Below are positions 12,310-23,316 of a stretch of 64,000 nt of DNA, piece after piece. This stretch comes from Turnera subulata (Eukaryota > Streptophyta > Magnoliopsida > Malpighiales > Passifloraceae), in the NCBI GenBank assembly GCA_028386065.3, contig JAKUCV010003577.1, positions 23,467 to 87,466 on the forward strand, written 5' to 3'. The notes under the pieces are model-generated. The model ran no database searches and was not told the DNA's origin. It was given only the letters and a program-made list of their open reading frames with translations. The stretch's first letter is position 1. Every line of letters begins with the position of its first letter. Position numbers and translations under genes: made by a program.

Positions 12310-14404
12310 TAATATCTATTTGAGGGATGTGAGAAATCTTGGGCCAATCTTCCCCTTCCCCTCTTTCACACCTCCTCTCCAGCAGTGGACATTCTTTGAT
12401 TTTCAGAGAGGAAAGGGAGGATGGCAACCCTTCTTCTGGGAGGCATGGGAGATTCCGGCATTTCTGGATTGACAATTTTTTGAGAGAGGTGAGATGTTAA
12501 GGCCATCCAGAGATTTCAGGTCGTAAAGCTTGCATAGGGTGATCTCGGTAAGACTAGAAGGCAGAGATATCCTCCCGGAGAAGGATTTCACATCTTGGAT
12601 GCGATCTAACCACAAGGATGAAAGAGAAGAGAGCTTATTCAAACCCCAATCGAAACTACAGCTGCAATCCTGAACCCAAAGTTTTTGAATTGTAGAAGAA
12701 GTCCCTTGTATAAGTTGTTCTAATAGTTGTTCTCCATCATGACAACCATCTAGAGTCAGCTCAACAGGGACGGGAGAGAAAGGTGGTTGGGAAAGGCCAG
12801 CTTGGGGCATCCATCTAGTCCCAAATTAACAAGGGATGGGAGGAACAAGTGATTCACCCTCCTCAATTCGGGACAAAAGACAAGTTGTAGACACTCCAAA
12901 ACAGGGAATGCCCTCCTTCTGCTGCCTCCTTGTCTCTCATCATCATCAGATATCCATTCCTCAAATTGTAGCATGTCTATAATAATCAGACTTTTGAGGG
13001 ATTTAAATGGTTGTTGGATTGAGGACGTGCAACTCCCACCACCACCGTAGAACTCAGCCCCCATTGATGCTACATAATGAAACCTTTTTATCTCTAGTGT
13101 TCTTAAGAATGGCAACTGCCCGGCAGTGGCAAGTGGGTGAAGTGTTTGCATCCCCAAAGAGCCAAACTCACAAGGTTGGAATAGGAGTCCCCCACCCAAT
13201 CCGGAAAAATTCTACCCCTAAACCCGTCAATCCTAATGGTCTCCACATTCATGGGAGGCTGCAGGTGTTGTAGTAGGCTTACATCGAGTGAACCATCTGA
13301 GGAGTCAGCATCATCGTTATTCTTCTGCCAATTATAAGACAATTCCCGTAGTCCCTTCTTCTCTTCCAAATTGGCCCTCAAGCCATCTCCCTCATCCACA
13401 ACGTTCTCCAGATTTCGTAGCCTTAATCTTCCTTGTAAATTTTGGAGCCCCCAAACTCTGCAAGCCCAGACCCTCGCTGTTGTTCACCCACAAAAAAATC
13501 CGTTAAATTTTGGAGATTCACCAGCTTGCCCATCCCTACTGGCATATATTTCAAACCAGTACACCTAATATAATGATGACCTAGGCTGATCAGATTCATC
13601 ATCTTATCTGGAAGCTCAACAAGTCTGCTACACTCATCCAATACTAAACTCTGCAACTTGTTCAGACCACATATAGATTCAGGAAGTAGTTGGATTGATA
13701 TGCAAGAAACATCCTGGTGCCTCAACTCCTTCAAATTGCCTATTGAATCAGGCAATACTTCTATGCGTGTATCTTTTACACTGAAATGCCTCAACTCCTT
13801 CAAATTGCCTATTGCATCAGGCAAAATTTTTATGCCCACATTTTTTAGTCTGAAATGCCTCAACTCCTTCAAATTGCCTATTGCATCAGGCAACCCTTTT
13901 ATGCCTTCATTTTCCAGCCTCAAATGCCTCAACTCGTCCAACTTGCCTATTGAATCAGGCAACACAGTAAGTATGTCGCAATCTTTCAAGAACAGAGTTT
14001 GCAAGTAATATAAACTTGCCACATCTTCTGGCAAACTTTGTAGCCATGACTATCTCAGTTGCATAAAGCATAAATGTCTCAAAGTTCCAAACAATTTTGA
14101 CAAATTGTTTGCTGCATCTTTATCCTCCTTTCTCTCAAAGGAAAAATCCAGCACTCGCAAGCGCACAAATCTTGACAAAAAATTGAGAGAATGAGCTGGC
14201 TGATCCTCCACCGAATACATCAAAGTCCTCAAGATCCTTGCTTCACAGAGGCTCTTCAATCACTCCACTGGATTAGATCCATCTTGTCTATAAAATAAAT
14301 GGCGTGTCCTTTCACTAGCTTCTTGCGAATCAACATCTTCTATGTTGCGAAAAAATTTCCCAGCTATAGACATTGCCACGTCATTGACGAGATCATGCAT
14401 AATA

Positions 14405-15076
14405 TGCTGGCTGAGTGATCAAGCTGCTGGAAATTTGCAGCAGCAAGTTTTTTGATCCCACTTAATTATTAAAGAATGTTAGTTAGAGTTTGTCTTTTGA
14501 TTATTGTATTGTATTAGTGTAATCCTGAGTTGTAGTGTGTGTTATCCTGAGTTGTAATGTTTCCATTATCAGAAGGCTTATTATGAGCATCTTAGGGAAA
14601 GCAAACACACTACTTAAAGTAATAGTGTGAGCTGTCAAAGTTGAGTGGAGTTGGTTGGGTTATAGGCTGTTTTTCTGCCTATATATTGAGTGTTGTAATC
14701 TGGTTCAATCAAGTGAAAGAAAAGAGACATTGGGTGTTTTTCACTTTATTGTATGTTCCTTGACTTGTTCATTAAGTGTTCAAGTCAAGTGATTGAAAGA
14801 ATTGAGAGAAAATCAATGCAACAGTAACCTAGAAAAACAGCTTTTGTGTTTCTGCAGAATTCTGGAAATTTTCCAGAATTTCATACAATTTAACTTACAT
14901 CCTACAAACCAGCATTCAGCCACTCCAAATTTGGTGCGATTTTCCACCAAATTTCTACTGTGTTTACTGTCCACATTGATGTTCTAATCGTTCGGCCGAA
15001 TTGCTTGAAGTTCCAGTAACTCAAAACATCGATGTTACAAGTTAAACATCGATATTTTTTAGCTGAAAAGCCAACA
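14405..15076 (+). repeat. LTR 1 of composite element
   Basis: Starts TGCTGG (mutated from TGTTGG) and ends CCAACA. It has a TATATATT promoter box at 14,680-14,687 and the palindrome pair near 15,026-15,060, whose second member is mutated (ATCGATATT). 672 bp. Confidence 0.9.
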
Positions 15077-15078
15077 AT

Positions 15079-15090
15079 TGGTAGCGGAGC
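15079..15090 (+). other. Primer-binding site, internal copy 1
   Basis: TGGTAGCGGAGC lies two bases after the LTR end. It differs at two positions from the TGGTATCAGAGC that pairs with plant initiator tRNA-Met. The identical site occurs at 16,615-16,626 and, on the minus strand, at 40,395-40,406 in the Copia element. Confidence 0.8.
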
Positions 15091-15143
15091 AGGTTCTTTC
15101 TTTACGGGTCCTGTCCTTTTTCATATGTTAAGAGATCAAGAAG

Positions 15144-15713
15144 ATGGTGTCTGATTGGGTGATTGCTGCAAGGGTGAGGGAGCTTCTTCAAAGTTCTGAG
15201 CTCAACACAATCACTATAAAGACGTTAAGCCAGAAGTTACAGAAAGAGTTCGACTTGGATTTGTCGGACAGAAAATCATTTGAAAAAAATGAAGTGATTT
15301 TGTTTCAGGAAGATGAGTCCGAGAACAATGAGGAGGAGGAAGATCGTTGTGACGATCCTGTGGAAGATTCAAATACAGAGGTAACAAATGGCTCTGATTT
15401 GAATTTGAATGGTGAAAGTGATGAGTTTATTGGTAAGCATTCTGAAATTGATGAATGCTTTGATGATGATGTTGTGGCTGATAAGATTTTCACAGATTAT
15501 AGTCTTGAAAATGCTATTGAATCAGTGAAAAGTGATGATGCTGAATTTGTTGTTTGTGAGGATCTTTGTTTGGAGTTCAAAGAATACTCCAACAATAGAT
15601 TAATTGAAGTGGAAAGTGAAAATGGTAGTTCAGGTTTCAAAACATCTGAAACAGAGAATGTTGTTGAGATTGAATGCGTAGAGGATGAGTTTGATGATTG
15701 CAAAATTCTGTAA
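15144..15713 (+). CDS. DEK_C-domain acidic protein carried by LTR element
   Basis: A 189-aa reading frame starts with ATG 68 bp after the LTR end. Residues 1-55 (MVSDWVIAARVRELL ... LDLSDRKSF ... EVILF) resemble the DEK C-terminal domain found at the N-terminus of plant SWIB/UAF30-type chromatin proteins: a MVSD start, an R-x-R-E-L-L helix, a Leu-Asn-Thr turn and the LDLSDRK core. Residues 60 onward are strongly acidic (runs of E and D) with no further known domain. In the second copy (16,680 onward) the frame continues about 90 codons past the point where this one stops at CTG-TAA, ending in a Lys/Arg-rich stretch, so this stop may be secondary. Expression is plausible from the LTR promoter. 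The link to the DEK_C family rests on pattern recognition; the function in the element is unknown. Confidence 0.7.
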   Translation: MVSDWVIAARVRELLQSSELNTITIKTLSQKLQKEFDLDLSDRKSFEKNEVILFQEDESENNEEEEDRCDDPVEDSNTEVTNGSDLNLNGESDEFIGKHSEIDECFDDDVVADKIFTDYSLENAIESVKSDDAEFVVCEDLCLEFKEYSNNRLIEVESENGSSGFKTSETENVVEIECVEDEFDDCKIL

Positions 15714-15926
15714 ACGATTGGAAATGGCAAAAAACTAAAAATCAATGTGTGGAAAAAGGTTGAGAAACTCATTGTAGATGAATCACTGGTGCTCTATGAT
15801 ATGCTTGATGCTTCTAATGTCAAACTACATAGAAAAAGGTTTTCTACGAGGAAAAGGAAAAAGAAAAAGAGGTTGAAGAGCTTGTTGTTGTTGAAGTTGA
15901 AGTTGACGTTGAAGAGCAGCTAGCTC

Positions 15927-15935
15927 AAGGGGGAG
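15927..15935 (+). other. Polypurine tract, internal copy 1
   Basis: AAGGGGGAG sits directly before the TGTTGG start of LTR 2. It is identical to the tract of the Copia element (36,312-36,320, minus strand) and to the one at 17,463-17,471. Confidence 0.85.
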
Positions 15936-16612
15936 TGTTGGTTAAGTGATCAAGCTGCTGGAAATTTGCAGCAGCAAGTTTTTTGGTCCCACTTAATTAT
16001 TCAAGAATGTTAGTTGGAGTTTGTCTTTTGATTATTGTATTGTATTAGTGTAATCCTGAGTTGTAGTTGTAGTGTGTGTTATCTTGAGTTGTAATGTTTC
16101 CATTATCAGAAGGCTTATTATGAGCATCTTAGGAAAAGCAAAAACACTACTTAAAGTATTAGTGTGAGCTGTCAAAGTTGAGTGGAGTTGGTTGGGTTAC
16201 AGGCTGTTTTTCTGCCTATATATTGAGTATTATAATCTGGTTCAATCAAGTGAAAGAAAAGAGACATTGAGTGTTTTTCACTTCATTTTATGTTCCTTGA
16301 CTTGTTCATTAAGTGTTCAAGTCAAGTGATTGAAAGAATTGAGAGAAAATCAATGCAACAGTAACCTAGAAAATCAGCTTTTGTGTTTCTGCAGAATTCT
16401 GGAAATTTTCCAGAATTTGGTGTAATTTGACTTACATCCTACAAACCAGCATTCGGTCACTCCAAATTTGGTGCGATTTTCCACCAAATTTCTACTGTGT
16501 TTACTGTCCACATTGATGTTCTAACCGTTCGGCCGAATTGCTTGAAGTTCCAGTAACTCAAAACATCGATGTTACAAGTTAAACATCGATGTTTTGAGCT
16601 GAAAAGCCAACA
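15936..16612 (+). repeat. LTR 2 (central) of composite element
   Basis: 677 bp, TGTTGG...CCAACA, shared by both internal units as 3' LTR of the first and 5' LTR of the second. Two intact AACATCGATGTT palindromes lie at about 16,562-16,594. Confidence 0.9.
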
Positions 16613-16679
16613 ATTGGTAGCGGAGCAGGTTCTTTCTTTACGGGTCCTGTCCTTTTTCTTTTGTTAAGAGATCAAGATG

Positions 16680-17469
16680 ATGGTGTATGATTGGGTGATT
16701 GCTGCAAGGTTGAGGGAGCTTCTTCAAAGTTCTGAGCTCATCACAGTCACTATAAAGATGTTAAGCCAGAAGTTACAGAAAGAGTTCGACTTGGGTTAGT
16801 CGGACAAAAAATCATTTGTAAAAAATGAAGTGATTTTGTTTCAGGAAGATGAGTCCGGGAACAATGAGGAGGAGGAAGATCGTTGTGACGATCCTGTGGA
16901 AGATTCAAACATAGAGGTAACAAATGGTTCTAATTTGAATTTGAATGGTGAAAGTGATGAGTTTATTGGTAAGCATTCTGAAATTGATGAATGCTTTGAT
17001 GATGATGTTGTGGCTGATAAGATTTTCACAGATTATAGTCTTGAAAATGCTATTGAATCTGTGAAAAGTGATGATGCTGAATTTGTTGTTTGTGAGGATC
17101 TTTGTTTGGAGTTCAAATAATACTCCAACAATAGATTAATTGAAGTGGAAAGTGAAAATGGTAGTTCAGGTTTCAAAACATCTGAAACAGAGAATGTTGT
17201 TTAGATTGAATGCGTAGAGGATGAGTTTGATGATTGCAAAATTCTGGAAATGATTGGAAATGGCAAAAAACAAAAACTTAATGGATGGAAAAAGGTTGAG
17301 AAACTCATTGTAGATGAATCACTGGTGCTCTATGAGATGCTTGATGCTTCTAATGTCAAACTACATAGAAAAAGGTTTTCTACGAGGAAAAGGAAAAAGA
17401 AAAAGAGGTTGAAGAGCTTGTTGATATTGAAGTTGAAGTTGACGTTGAAGAGCAGCTTGCTCAAGGGGG
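16680..17469 (+). pseudogene. Second copy of DEK_C-like frame, with stops
   Basis: Homologous to the frame at 15,144-15,713. It starts ATG at 16,680 (MVYDWVIAARLREL...) and is interrupted by TAG at 16,797-16,799 inside the LDLSD motif (GGT-TAG where the first copy has GAT-TTG), by TAA after VCEDLCLEFK, and by TAG in the VEIEC segment. The distal part from 17,250 stays open where the first copy stops, reading to the polypurine tract and into the LTR with a Lys/Arg-rich end. The two copies therefore carry different lesions. Confidence 0.75.
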
Positions 17470-17471
17470 AG

Positions 17472-18148
17472 TGTGGGTTGAGTGATCAAGCAGCTGGAAA
17501 TTTGCAGCAACAAGTTTTGTGGTCCCACTTAATTATTCAAGAATGTTAGTTGGAGTTTGTCTTTTGATTATTGTATTGTATTAGTGAAATCCTGAGTTGT
17601 AGTTGTAGTGTGTGTTATCCTGAGTTGTAATGTTTTCATTATCAGAAGGCTTATTATGAGCATCTTAACAAAAGCAAACACACTACTTAAAGTAATCGTG
17701 TGAGCTGTCAAAGTTGAGTGGAGTTGGTTGGGTTATAGGCTGTTTTTCAACCTATATATTGAGTGTTGTAATCTGGTTCAATCAAGTGAAAGAAAAGAGA
17801 CATTGAGTGTTTTTCACTTCATTGTGTGTTCCTTGACTTGTTCATTAAGTGTTCAAGTCAAATGATTGAAAGAATAGAGAGAAAATCAATGCAACAGTAA
17901 CCTAAAAAATCAGCTTTTGAGTTTCTGCAGAATTCTGGAAATTTTCCAGAATTTGGTGCAATTTGACTTACATCCTACAAACCAGCATTCGGCCACTCCA
18001 AATTTAGTGCGATTTTCCACCAAATTTCTACTGTGTTTACTGTCCACATTGATGTTCTAATCGTTCGGGCGAATTGCTTGAAGTTCCAGTAACTCAAAAC
18101 ATCGATGTTACAAGTTAAACATCGATGTTTTGAGCTGAAACGCCAACA
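17472..18148 (+). repeat. LTR 3 of composite element
   Basis: 677 bp; starts TGTGGG after the polypurine tract and ends CGCCAACA, followed by the TSD TAATA. Carries one palindrome pair near 18,099-18,130. Confidence 0.9.
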
Positions 18149-21100
18149 TAATAAAGAATTTTTTTCCAAACACAGTTTGAGAAGTTAAAAATGACCTGCG
18201 TGCTAGTTCTTCGAAATACTCATTGCCACTCTCTTCCAAGTCTCTCCTTTTATCGGGCTGGACTATGAATCCTTCTGCCATCCATAAGAGCACCAAGTCT
18301 CTTTTGTGGAATTTCAAGTCCTTTGGAAGGAGAGCACAATAAGCAAAACAGCGTTTGAGATGGGAAGGAAGATAATGATAGCTCAATCTCAGAGCTGGAA
18401 TAATTTTGCTATCGCGCATATCCCACATATTGCTCTTTAATATGGAGTCCCACGCTGTAGCATTTTTCTCGCCATAGAGTAAACTTCCAAGGGATTTTGC
18501 AGTCAAAGGCAGGCCTTTGCATCTGCTTGCAATTTTTCTCCCAATTTCTTCCAATTCTCCATACGCATCGGCAATGCCACCATCAAACGCATTTTGGGCA
18601 AACACCTTCCAACAATCATCTTCATTTAATACTTCTAACTCCAGAGTTGGAACTGAAGACATGGTTAACGCCACACGTTGACTTCTCATCTTAATGAGGA
18701 CCTTACTCCCTTGTACAGCAGATGAGAATGGTGAGAGCAAACTTCTCCAATCAGCCTGTTCATTCCAAATGTCATCTAAAACAAGCAAAACCCTCCCCCC
18801 TTTTACTTTCTCTTCTAGCTTATCTTGCAGCAGATTGGGAGTTAATGAATCACATCCCGATACACAGAATTCTTTGAGAATATCTTTAGTCACCTTGAAA
18901 ATATCAGACTCTTGAAAGACACAGACCGATGCTCTGTGACTGTCATCAAACTGTTGCTTCACTCGACTATCATTGAAAACGAGTTGCGCAAGTGTGGTTT
19001 TGCCTAACCCGCCCATTCCGACTATGGGAATCACATCCGGGTGTTTGCCTTTTGCATCATCTGACAACAGCAACTGTCTTATAGCTTCTTTTTCTTTGTC
19101 TCTGCCATAAACAACAGGATCAACCAACCAAGAAGTGGTAATTCTATAATGAGATGATGATGATGATGCATGATCAGGTGTTTTCCCAACTTGCGCCACC
19201 AAACCAAATGTACTTGTTTGCTTCAACAAGTCTTCAACTCTATCGAAGATCTCCTTCAGTCTTGGTTGCATCTCTCCCATCCCCCCCTTCTTACGTGGAT
19301 TAAAAAGATTAAGAGAAGAGACAAGGTTTTTCATCTTTTTTGAGTAGGTTTTTGAACTTCTTGCTGCCGCTACCATCTGCTGTTCATGAGCTTTATAGGT
19401 AATCTCGTCCAGGAAGTCATCAATTTCATAAACAATGTCTTTGAGGTCGTCCAATTAGTTCTTCACGGCGGCCGAAGTAATCTGCTTCTCCTCCGCATCT
19501 CCGAGCAGCCCATTGACAGTGTTCATTCTTGTTTCCAACTTCTTCAGTAGCTTGTGCTCGAGCTTTTTCTGCTTGAAAAAGTTGACAACCTCTTGGGAAG
19601 CCATCTTTTCAAATAAGACATTAAAGGCAGCTGACAGAACAGCTGCTGCTACCAACTCGGCCATGTTTTTTTTTTTTTTTTTTTGTGTGTGTTTTAGAAA
19701 ATAGTCTGTTACGAATGAGAAGGGAACAGGAATGAAACAGATAATCAAAAAGGAAAGAGAGAAAGCTAATAAAGAGTAAGATTGATCACAGGAAGGTTTT
19801 CTTAGCTGAAGCACAAAATTCTCCCAAGAGCTTAATTTGTAAAGGAAGGTACTTTGCTCGCTGGGTGTGTTCTGTGTAGGGTTATAATTAACAAGAAATG
19901 TATGCATGGAGTTAGTCTTCGATCTTCATCCCATTATTTATAATCTCACCATTGGTTTTCCAGATTAGTATTGTAAACGTAACGTTAACGCTTAAAGAAG
20001 ACCATGTGGAGACATGTTAGCAAAGTTGACTTGTGGTTAAAAAAGACTGCTTTCAAACTCCGGCGGCATCTTTGGGCGAATAATCTGATAACCATGTGCA
20101 ACCAACGACCGACACCATCAACTAGTCCTGGAAAGCAATCATACTCTCTTATTTTTATTAACTCCCAACTTGTAACAGATATGATATGATCTTGCAATAC
20201 TTCTAATTACCAATTGTCCAAGGCGGAATAATTTGTAATAGTATTTTCAATCTTTACCATAGCTTATATTGTCTTCATTTTAGTAGGGTTGAAGCCCATA
20301 TTGTTTTTTTATTGAATAAGTTTTATGTCCATTAATATGCTTTATCATGCAATAAAATAGTAGCTCAATCAACTATCAAAGATCCCAGTATTCATTGGTG
20401 GGTTATTATTTTTAGGATCTATCACTTTTTTTCTTTTGGCTTCACTGATATTATATTAGTTTTATCTCTAAAGGGGCATTTGGTTATTTCGATTCTTTTT
20501 TTTTTTATGATAACTGTGTGAATCTTCATTGATAAAATATAGATAAATGCTAGGCAAGCATTTTAGACCTTACATACTAAAACACTGTAAGAAAGCGAAA
20601 ATTATATAGTAAGAGTCACACAAAGCATATCGAAACTTAATGTTGGTCATTATTCGTTGTTTGACAATGAAAATAACATTATAATATACAGTTTTAAATA
20701 TTTATTTAAACTCACAAGCTATTCTCCCTATTACACTTAAGTATGTAGTCAAATATTGTTACATGTTGTAGATGATATGAGTGATAGTTTTGTTTCACTA
20801 CTTTTTCCTCCTATTAACCTCATGTGACAGAGAATTTTCTTTGTATCATGAAATTATTATGGATTTTTTTTAACCATATTTTTCTTTTCGGAGCACACCA
20901 TCTTGGTTATTGACATTCTAAGAATTTTGAAGTTGGTTTTAGATAATATGCTTTAACTATTACAATCATGCAATTTGGACTTCCAAACATTGCCCAAATG
21001 TGTCAAAGGATTAACTGAAGTGTTAAAAATTAACAGATTGATATAAAGCTTATGGCTTCTGTTGAGCTAAAATATTTTGTCACAACAGCATTTTTAGTTA

Positions 21101-21203
21101 ATTTGTTTTGTTTTCCTTCTAAATTAAATGATGCTAACATTTCTTTTTCGTGTTTATTAGATAGGACATCATATTTAGCCTTATTGTCTACAAGTTTCAT
21201 TTA

Positions 21204-21339
21204 GGCTATGTTTCACTTAGAGAATGAATGGGACTCATAGATTACAACGCTTTGTAAATAACCGGAATCATCCGGAATCGGCTGTTTCAATTTATTGTGG
21301 TATTCCTATTTTATCTCTTACCATAAACCAAACATAGCC
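21204..21339. mobile_element. Small MITE-like element
   Basis: About 136 bp between inverted ends GGCTATGTTT and AAACATAGCC, with TTA/TTTA at the flanks. This end type is common among short plant MITEs. Superfamily not assigned. Confidence 0.5.
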
Positions 21340-21411
21340 TTTAAATATATTAAATTCATACTAGAAATATTACAATAAACAATAAGAATGCTGAAAAATA
21401 TATAATAAGAT

Positions 21412-21445
21412 GTAAACCCGCAGCAAGGCGCGGGCATTATGCTAA
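21412..21445 (+). mobile_element. Helitron 3' terminus
   Basis: CCCGCAGCAAGGCGCGGG forms a GC-rich hairpin (CCCGC/GCGGG arms) about 10 bp before CTAA and a flanking T, the usual Helitron 3' end. The matching 5' TC end could not be located, so only the terminus is claimed. Confidence 0.6.
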
Positions 21446-21722
21446 TTTGTAATAAAGCTCCTCCAACTTCATCTATCTTTGATGACATCTCACACAATTA
21501 GTGATCCTATTTGGGTAAATTGTAGTACTACTGTACCACCCCTTAATTGTCGTATAATGCAAACCAAGTCATCCGAAGTTCAAAGACGGTCACTTGTAGA
21601 AGCATTAGCAGGAAGTACAGATTACCAGGCACTGCATTAAGGACTCTGGTACTCAGGTGGAATTTTTTAGCACACAACATAGAAATGTGAAATGCTGTTG
21701 TTTTAATTTTATTGGATGTGAA

Positions 21723-21770
<48 letters not shown>

Positions 21771-21956
21771 CAATGAGACAAACCAGTTACGTTGATTTCA
21801 AAGGGTAGATTTAATATCAATGGTTATAGAATTCAGAAAGTTTCACCGGATAGTTTTTTTTTTTTTGAGAATCAAATAAATTTCATTCAAAACTAGGCTA
21901 GGGAGGAAGACCCTGACAATGTGTACAACTTTGCAGTTGGAACAAAGCTTATAGTA

Positions 21957-22600
21957 GTTTTTTTTTTTTTTTTTGATAACGATGCATACTTTACTTTCAT
22001 TACTTAAGAAGTAGGAGGTACAGCATCAAATATGCTATATCAAGGATATGCCTAAGAGCATTCTCGATGTACACTTTGAGTTCAGTAGACTCTTGAACGA
22101 GCTGAGCAAGCCATGAGCTACTTTATTGCCAGATCGTTTAACAAGTGAAAAAGAAATGGACCTAAAACTTGAAGCTAGGAATAGAATGTCACCAACTAAA
22201 ATACTGAAATAAGAAAATAAATCAGGTAGACAATGTAGCTGTTGAATGAGAGGAAGGCAATCAGACTCGAAGATCACATCCAGGAAACCAAGGTCTCTCG
22301 CCATCTCCAATGCCCACCTTGCGGCAGTAGCCTCAGCAATAGCAGGGTCAGTTACGACAGACATAGCTTGATGCCCGGCTGCCAAAATGTCTCCCACATG
22401 GTTCCGAATTGCAAAACCCAATCCACCAAAACAAGGTTCAACATGGACCTTGTAAAACGAATACACCAAAATTTACAAAACGCTTGGATTTCATCAAAAG
22501 TTAAGCTACGAGGTCTTAAGTTTATTAAGCCACAAAATGGAGCTTCAAATCAGAATATATGTCGGCAACAATAACCGCAGGAGTTCGGTGATAATGAGTG
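21957..22600 (-). mobile_element. 5'-truncated LINE, RNase H domain
   Basis: On the minus strand a frame (22,035-22,469) reads GGLGFAIRNHVGDILAAG, then AEATAARWALEMARDLG and FESDCLPLIQQL. This is the RNase H-like domain (RVT_3 type) at the end of plant L1-like LINEs; the conserved E and D of the active site are visible. The 3' poly-A is the poly-T block at 21,958-21,974. The 5' limit is approximate. A second LINE tail (poly-T at 21,857) lies directly to the left, so these are nested or adjacent insertions. Confidence 0.75.
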
Positions 22601-22955
22601 AAGTGACAATATCAAAATATTCAGGTTTCCTAAGCTGGTCGAGATAACAATCAGAATAAAATAAATATTAATTAAATCCATCCATCAGAAAACGCATGAT
22701 AGTTTTATCTACGATATAAAATTCAATCACATGAGTTCCAAAAGCAACCCAGTCCTTATGCAGCAACCATCAACTTTGTTCACACTTCCTACAAAAACAA
22801 AATTGATTATTACTTATTAGGGAGATTAAAAAAGAGAGAGAGAGAGAGAGAAAAACATAGAAATGGATTGTTAGAGAATGATACAGCGGAAGAGATTCAA
22901 GATAAAGAGACCTACCTTACCAGCGAATTCTTGAACAATTCAAGGAGTGCTTCTT

Positions 22956-23170
22956 TTTTTTTTATTTTGGTTTCCCAATGGTATCCCGGGCCAGTCCATT
23001 TTTAAGGACATCAAAGGCACCGGACTAAATCCAACTCGACTCGGGTGGCGCCCCTAGGTAATGGTGGGTGAGTCTCCCAAATGAAGTTTTCTGCGTACAA
23101 GAGGACCCGAACCCGAGACCTCGCTTAAGCGGAACAAGTCACTTACCACTTGGACCAACCTCAATTGGTA
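22956..23170 (-). mobile_element. tRNA-derived SINE with 11-bp TSD
   Basis: A 215-bp insert is flanked by GAGTGCTTCTT at 22,945-22,955 and 23,171-23,181. Read on the minus strand it starts with a tRNA-like head (TGGTCCAAGTGGTAAGTG and GGGTTCGGGTCC as A- and B-box-like motifs) and ends in an A-rich tail, seen as poly-T on the left. The paralogous flank of CNL 3 near 31,530 lacks it. Part of the body (TTGGGAGACTCACCCACCAT) recurs near 58,305. Confidence 0.8.
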
Positions 23171-23316
23171 GAGTGCTTCTTCTTTTTACTGAAGAAAATA
23201 GCAGAAAAATTAAGTAAGCCACAACACCATTCAAAAGTTGAAAATTAAAATTTCTACCAGCAGTGACTTTTTTTTCTCATCATCAAACACAGAATTTGAT
23301 TATTTTAAGAAATATA

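Larger units (their letters stand above)
14405..18148 (+). mobile_element. Composite non-autonomous LTR element, three LTRs
   Basis: The order is LTR (14,405-15,076), internal (15,077-15,935), LTR (15,936-16,612), internal (16,613-17,471), LTR (17,472-18,148). Both internal regions are 859 bp. The whole is flanked by one perfect 5-bp TSD, TAATA (14,400-14,404 and 18,149-18,153), so it behaves as a single insertion. Paralogous CNL genes show the empty site. Each internal region has a primer-binding site and polypurine tract at its borders. No gag, protease, integrase or RT is present. Instead each internal region carries a DEK_C-like reading frame. LTRs are 672-677 bp and very similar to each other. 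The tandem structure probably arose by unequal recombination between LTRs of two copies. Confidence 0.9.
12302..19664 (-). pseudogene. CNL immune receptor, copy 1 (disrupted)
   Basis: This is a coiled-coil NB-ARC-LRR receptor gene, related to RPP13-like proteins, in many pieces. The start is at 19,664 (MAELVAAAV...), giving an Rx-type N-domain. The NB-ARC part is readable to 18,154, with P-loop GMGGLGKTT, kinase-2 LLVLDDIW, GLPL as GLPLTAKSLG and RNBS-D CFAYCALLPKD. A TAA replaces a conserved Trp codon at 19,455-19,457. The element at 14,405-18,148 is inserted directly before the MHD motif. The LRR half follows at 12,310-14,404 with TGA at 14,260-14,262, TAG at 14,050-14,052 and frameshifts near 13,440, 13,120, 12,800 and 12,470. 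The last codons and the stop come from the Helitron end. In a working homologue the product would be a cytosolic nucleotide-switch immune sensor; this copy cannot make one. Confidence 0.92.
19665..21540. other. Upstream region of CNL 1 plus small transposon relics
   Basis: 19,665-20,060 is the promoter/leader side of CNL 1 and is paralogous to 27,900-28,130 (shared phrases CCATTGGTTTTCCA and GACCATGTG.AGACA). A poly-T near 20,492 followed by a TTGATAAAATA-type sequence looks like the 3' end of a minus-strand LINE. A MITE-like element and a Helitron end are listed separately. The rest shows nothing. Confidence 0.5.
21540..23316 (-). other. Duplicated 3'-flank of CNL 2, with nested insertions
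   Basis: Paralogous to 9,150-10,500 and 29,700-32,120. It contains a (TA)n run at about 21,726-21,769, a LINE tail from about 21,857, a LINE RNase H fragment and a SINE (both listed separately), and a GA run at 22,831-22,851. The donor-like CGCTGGTAAGG on the minus strand near 22,920 suggests a spliced 3' UTR. Confidence 0.55.

Noticed and set aside
15305..17029. Minus-strand Ser-rich frames opposite the DEK_C-like frames
   Set aside because: Mirror images of the acidic plus-strand coding region.
20492..20640. A full LINE insertion
   Set aside because: Only a poly-T and 3'-end-like sequence are visible; no coding part and no TSD found.
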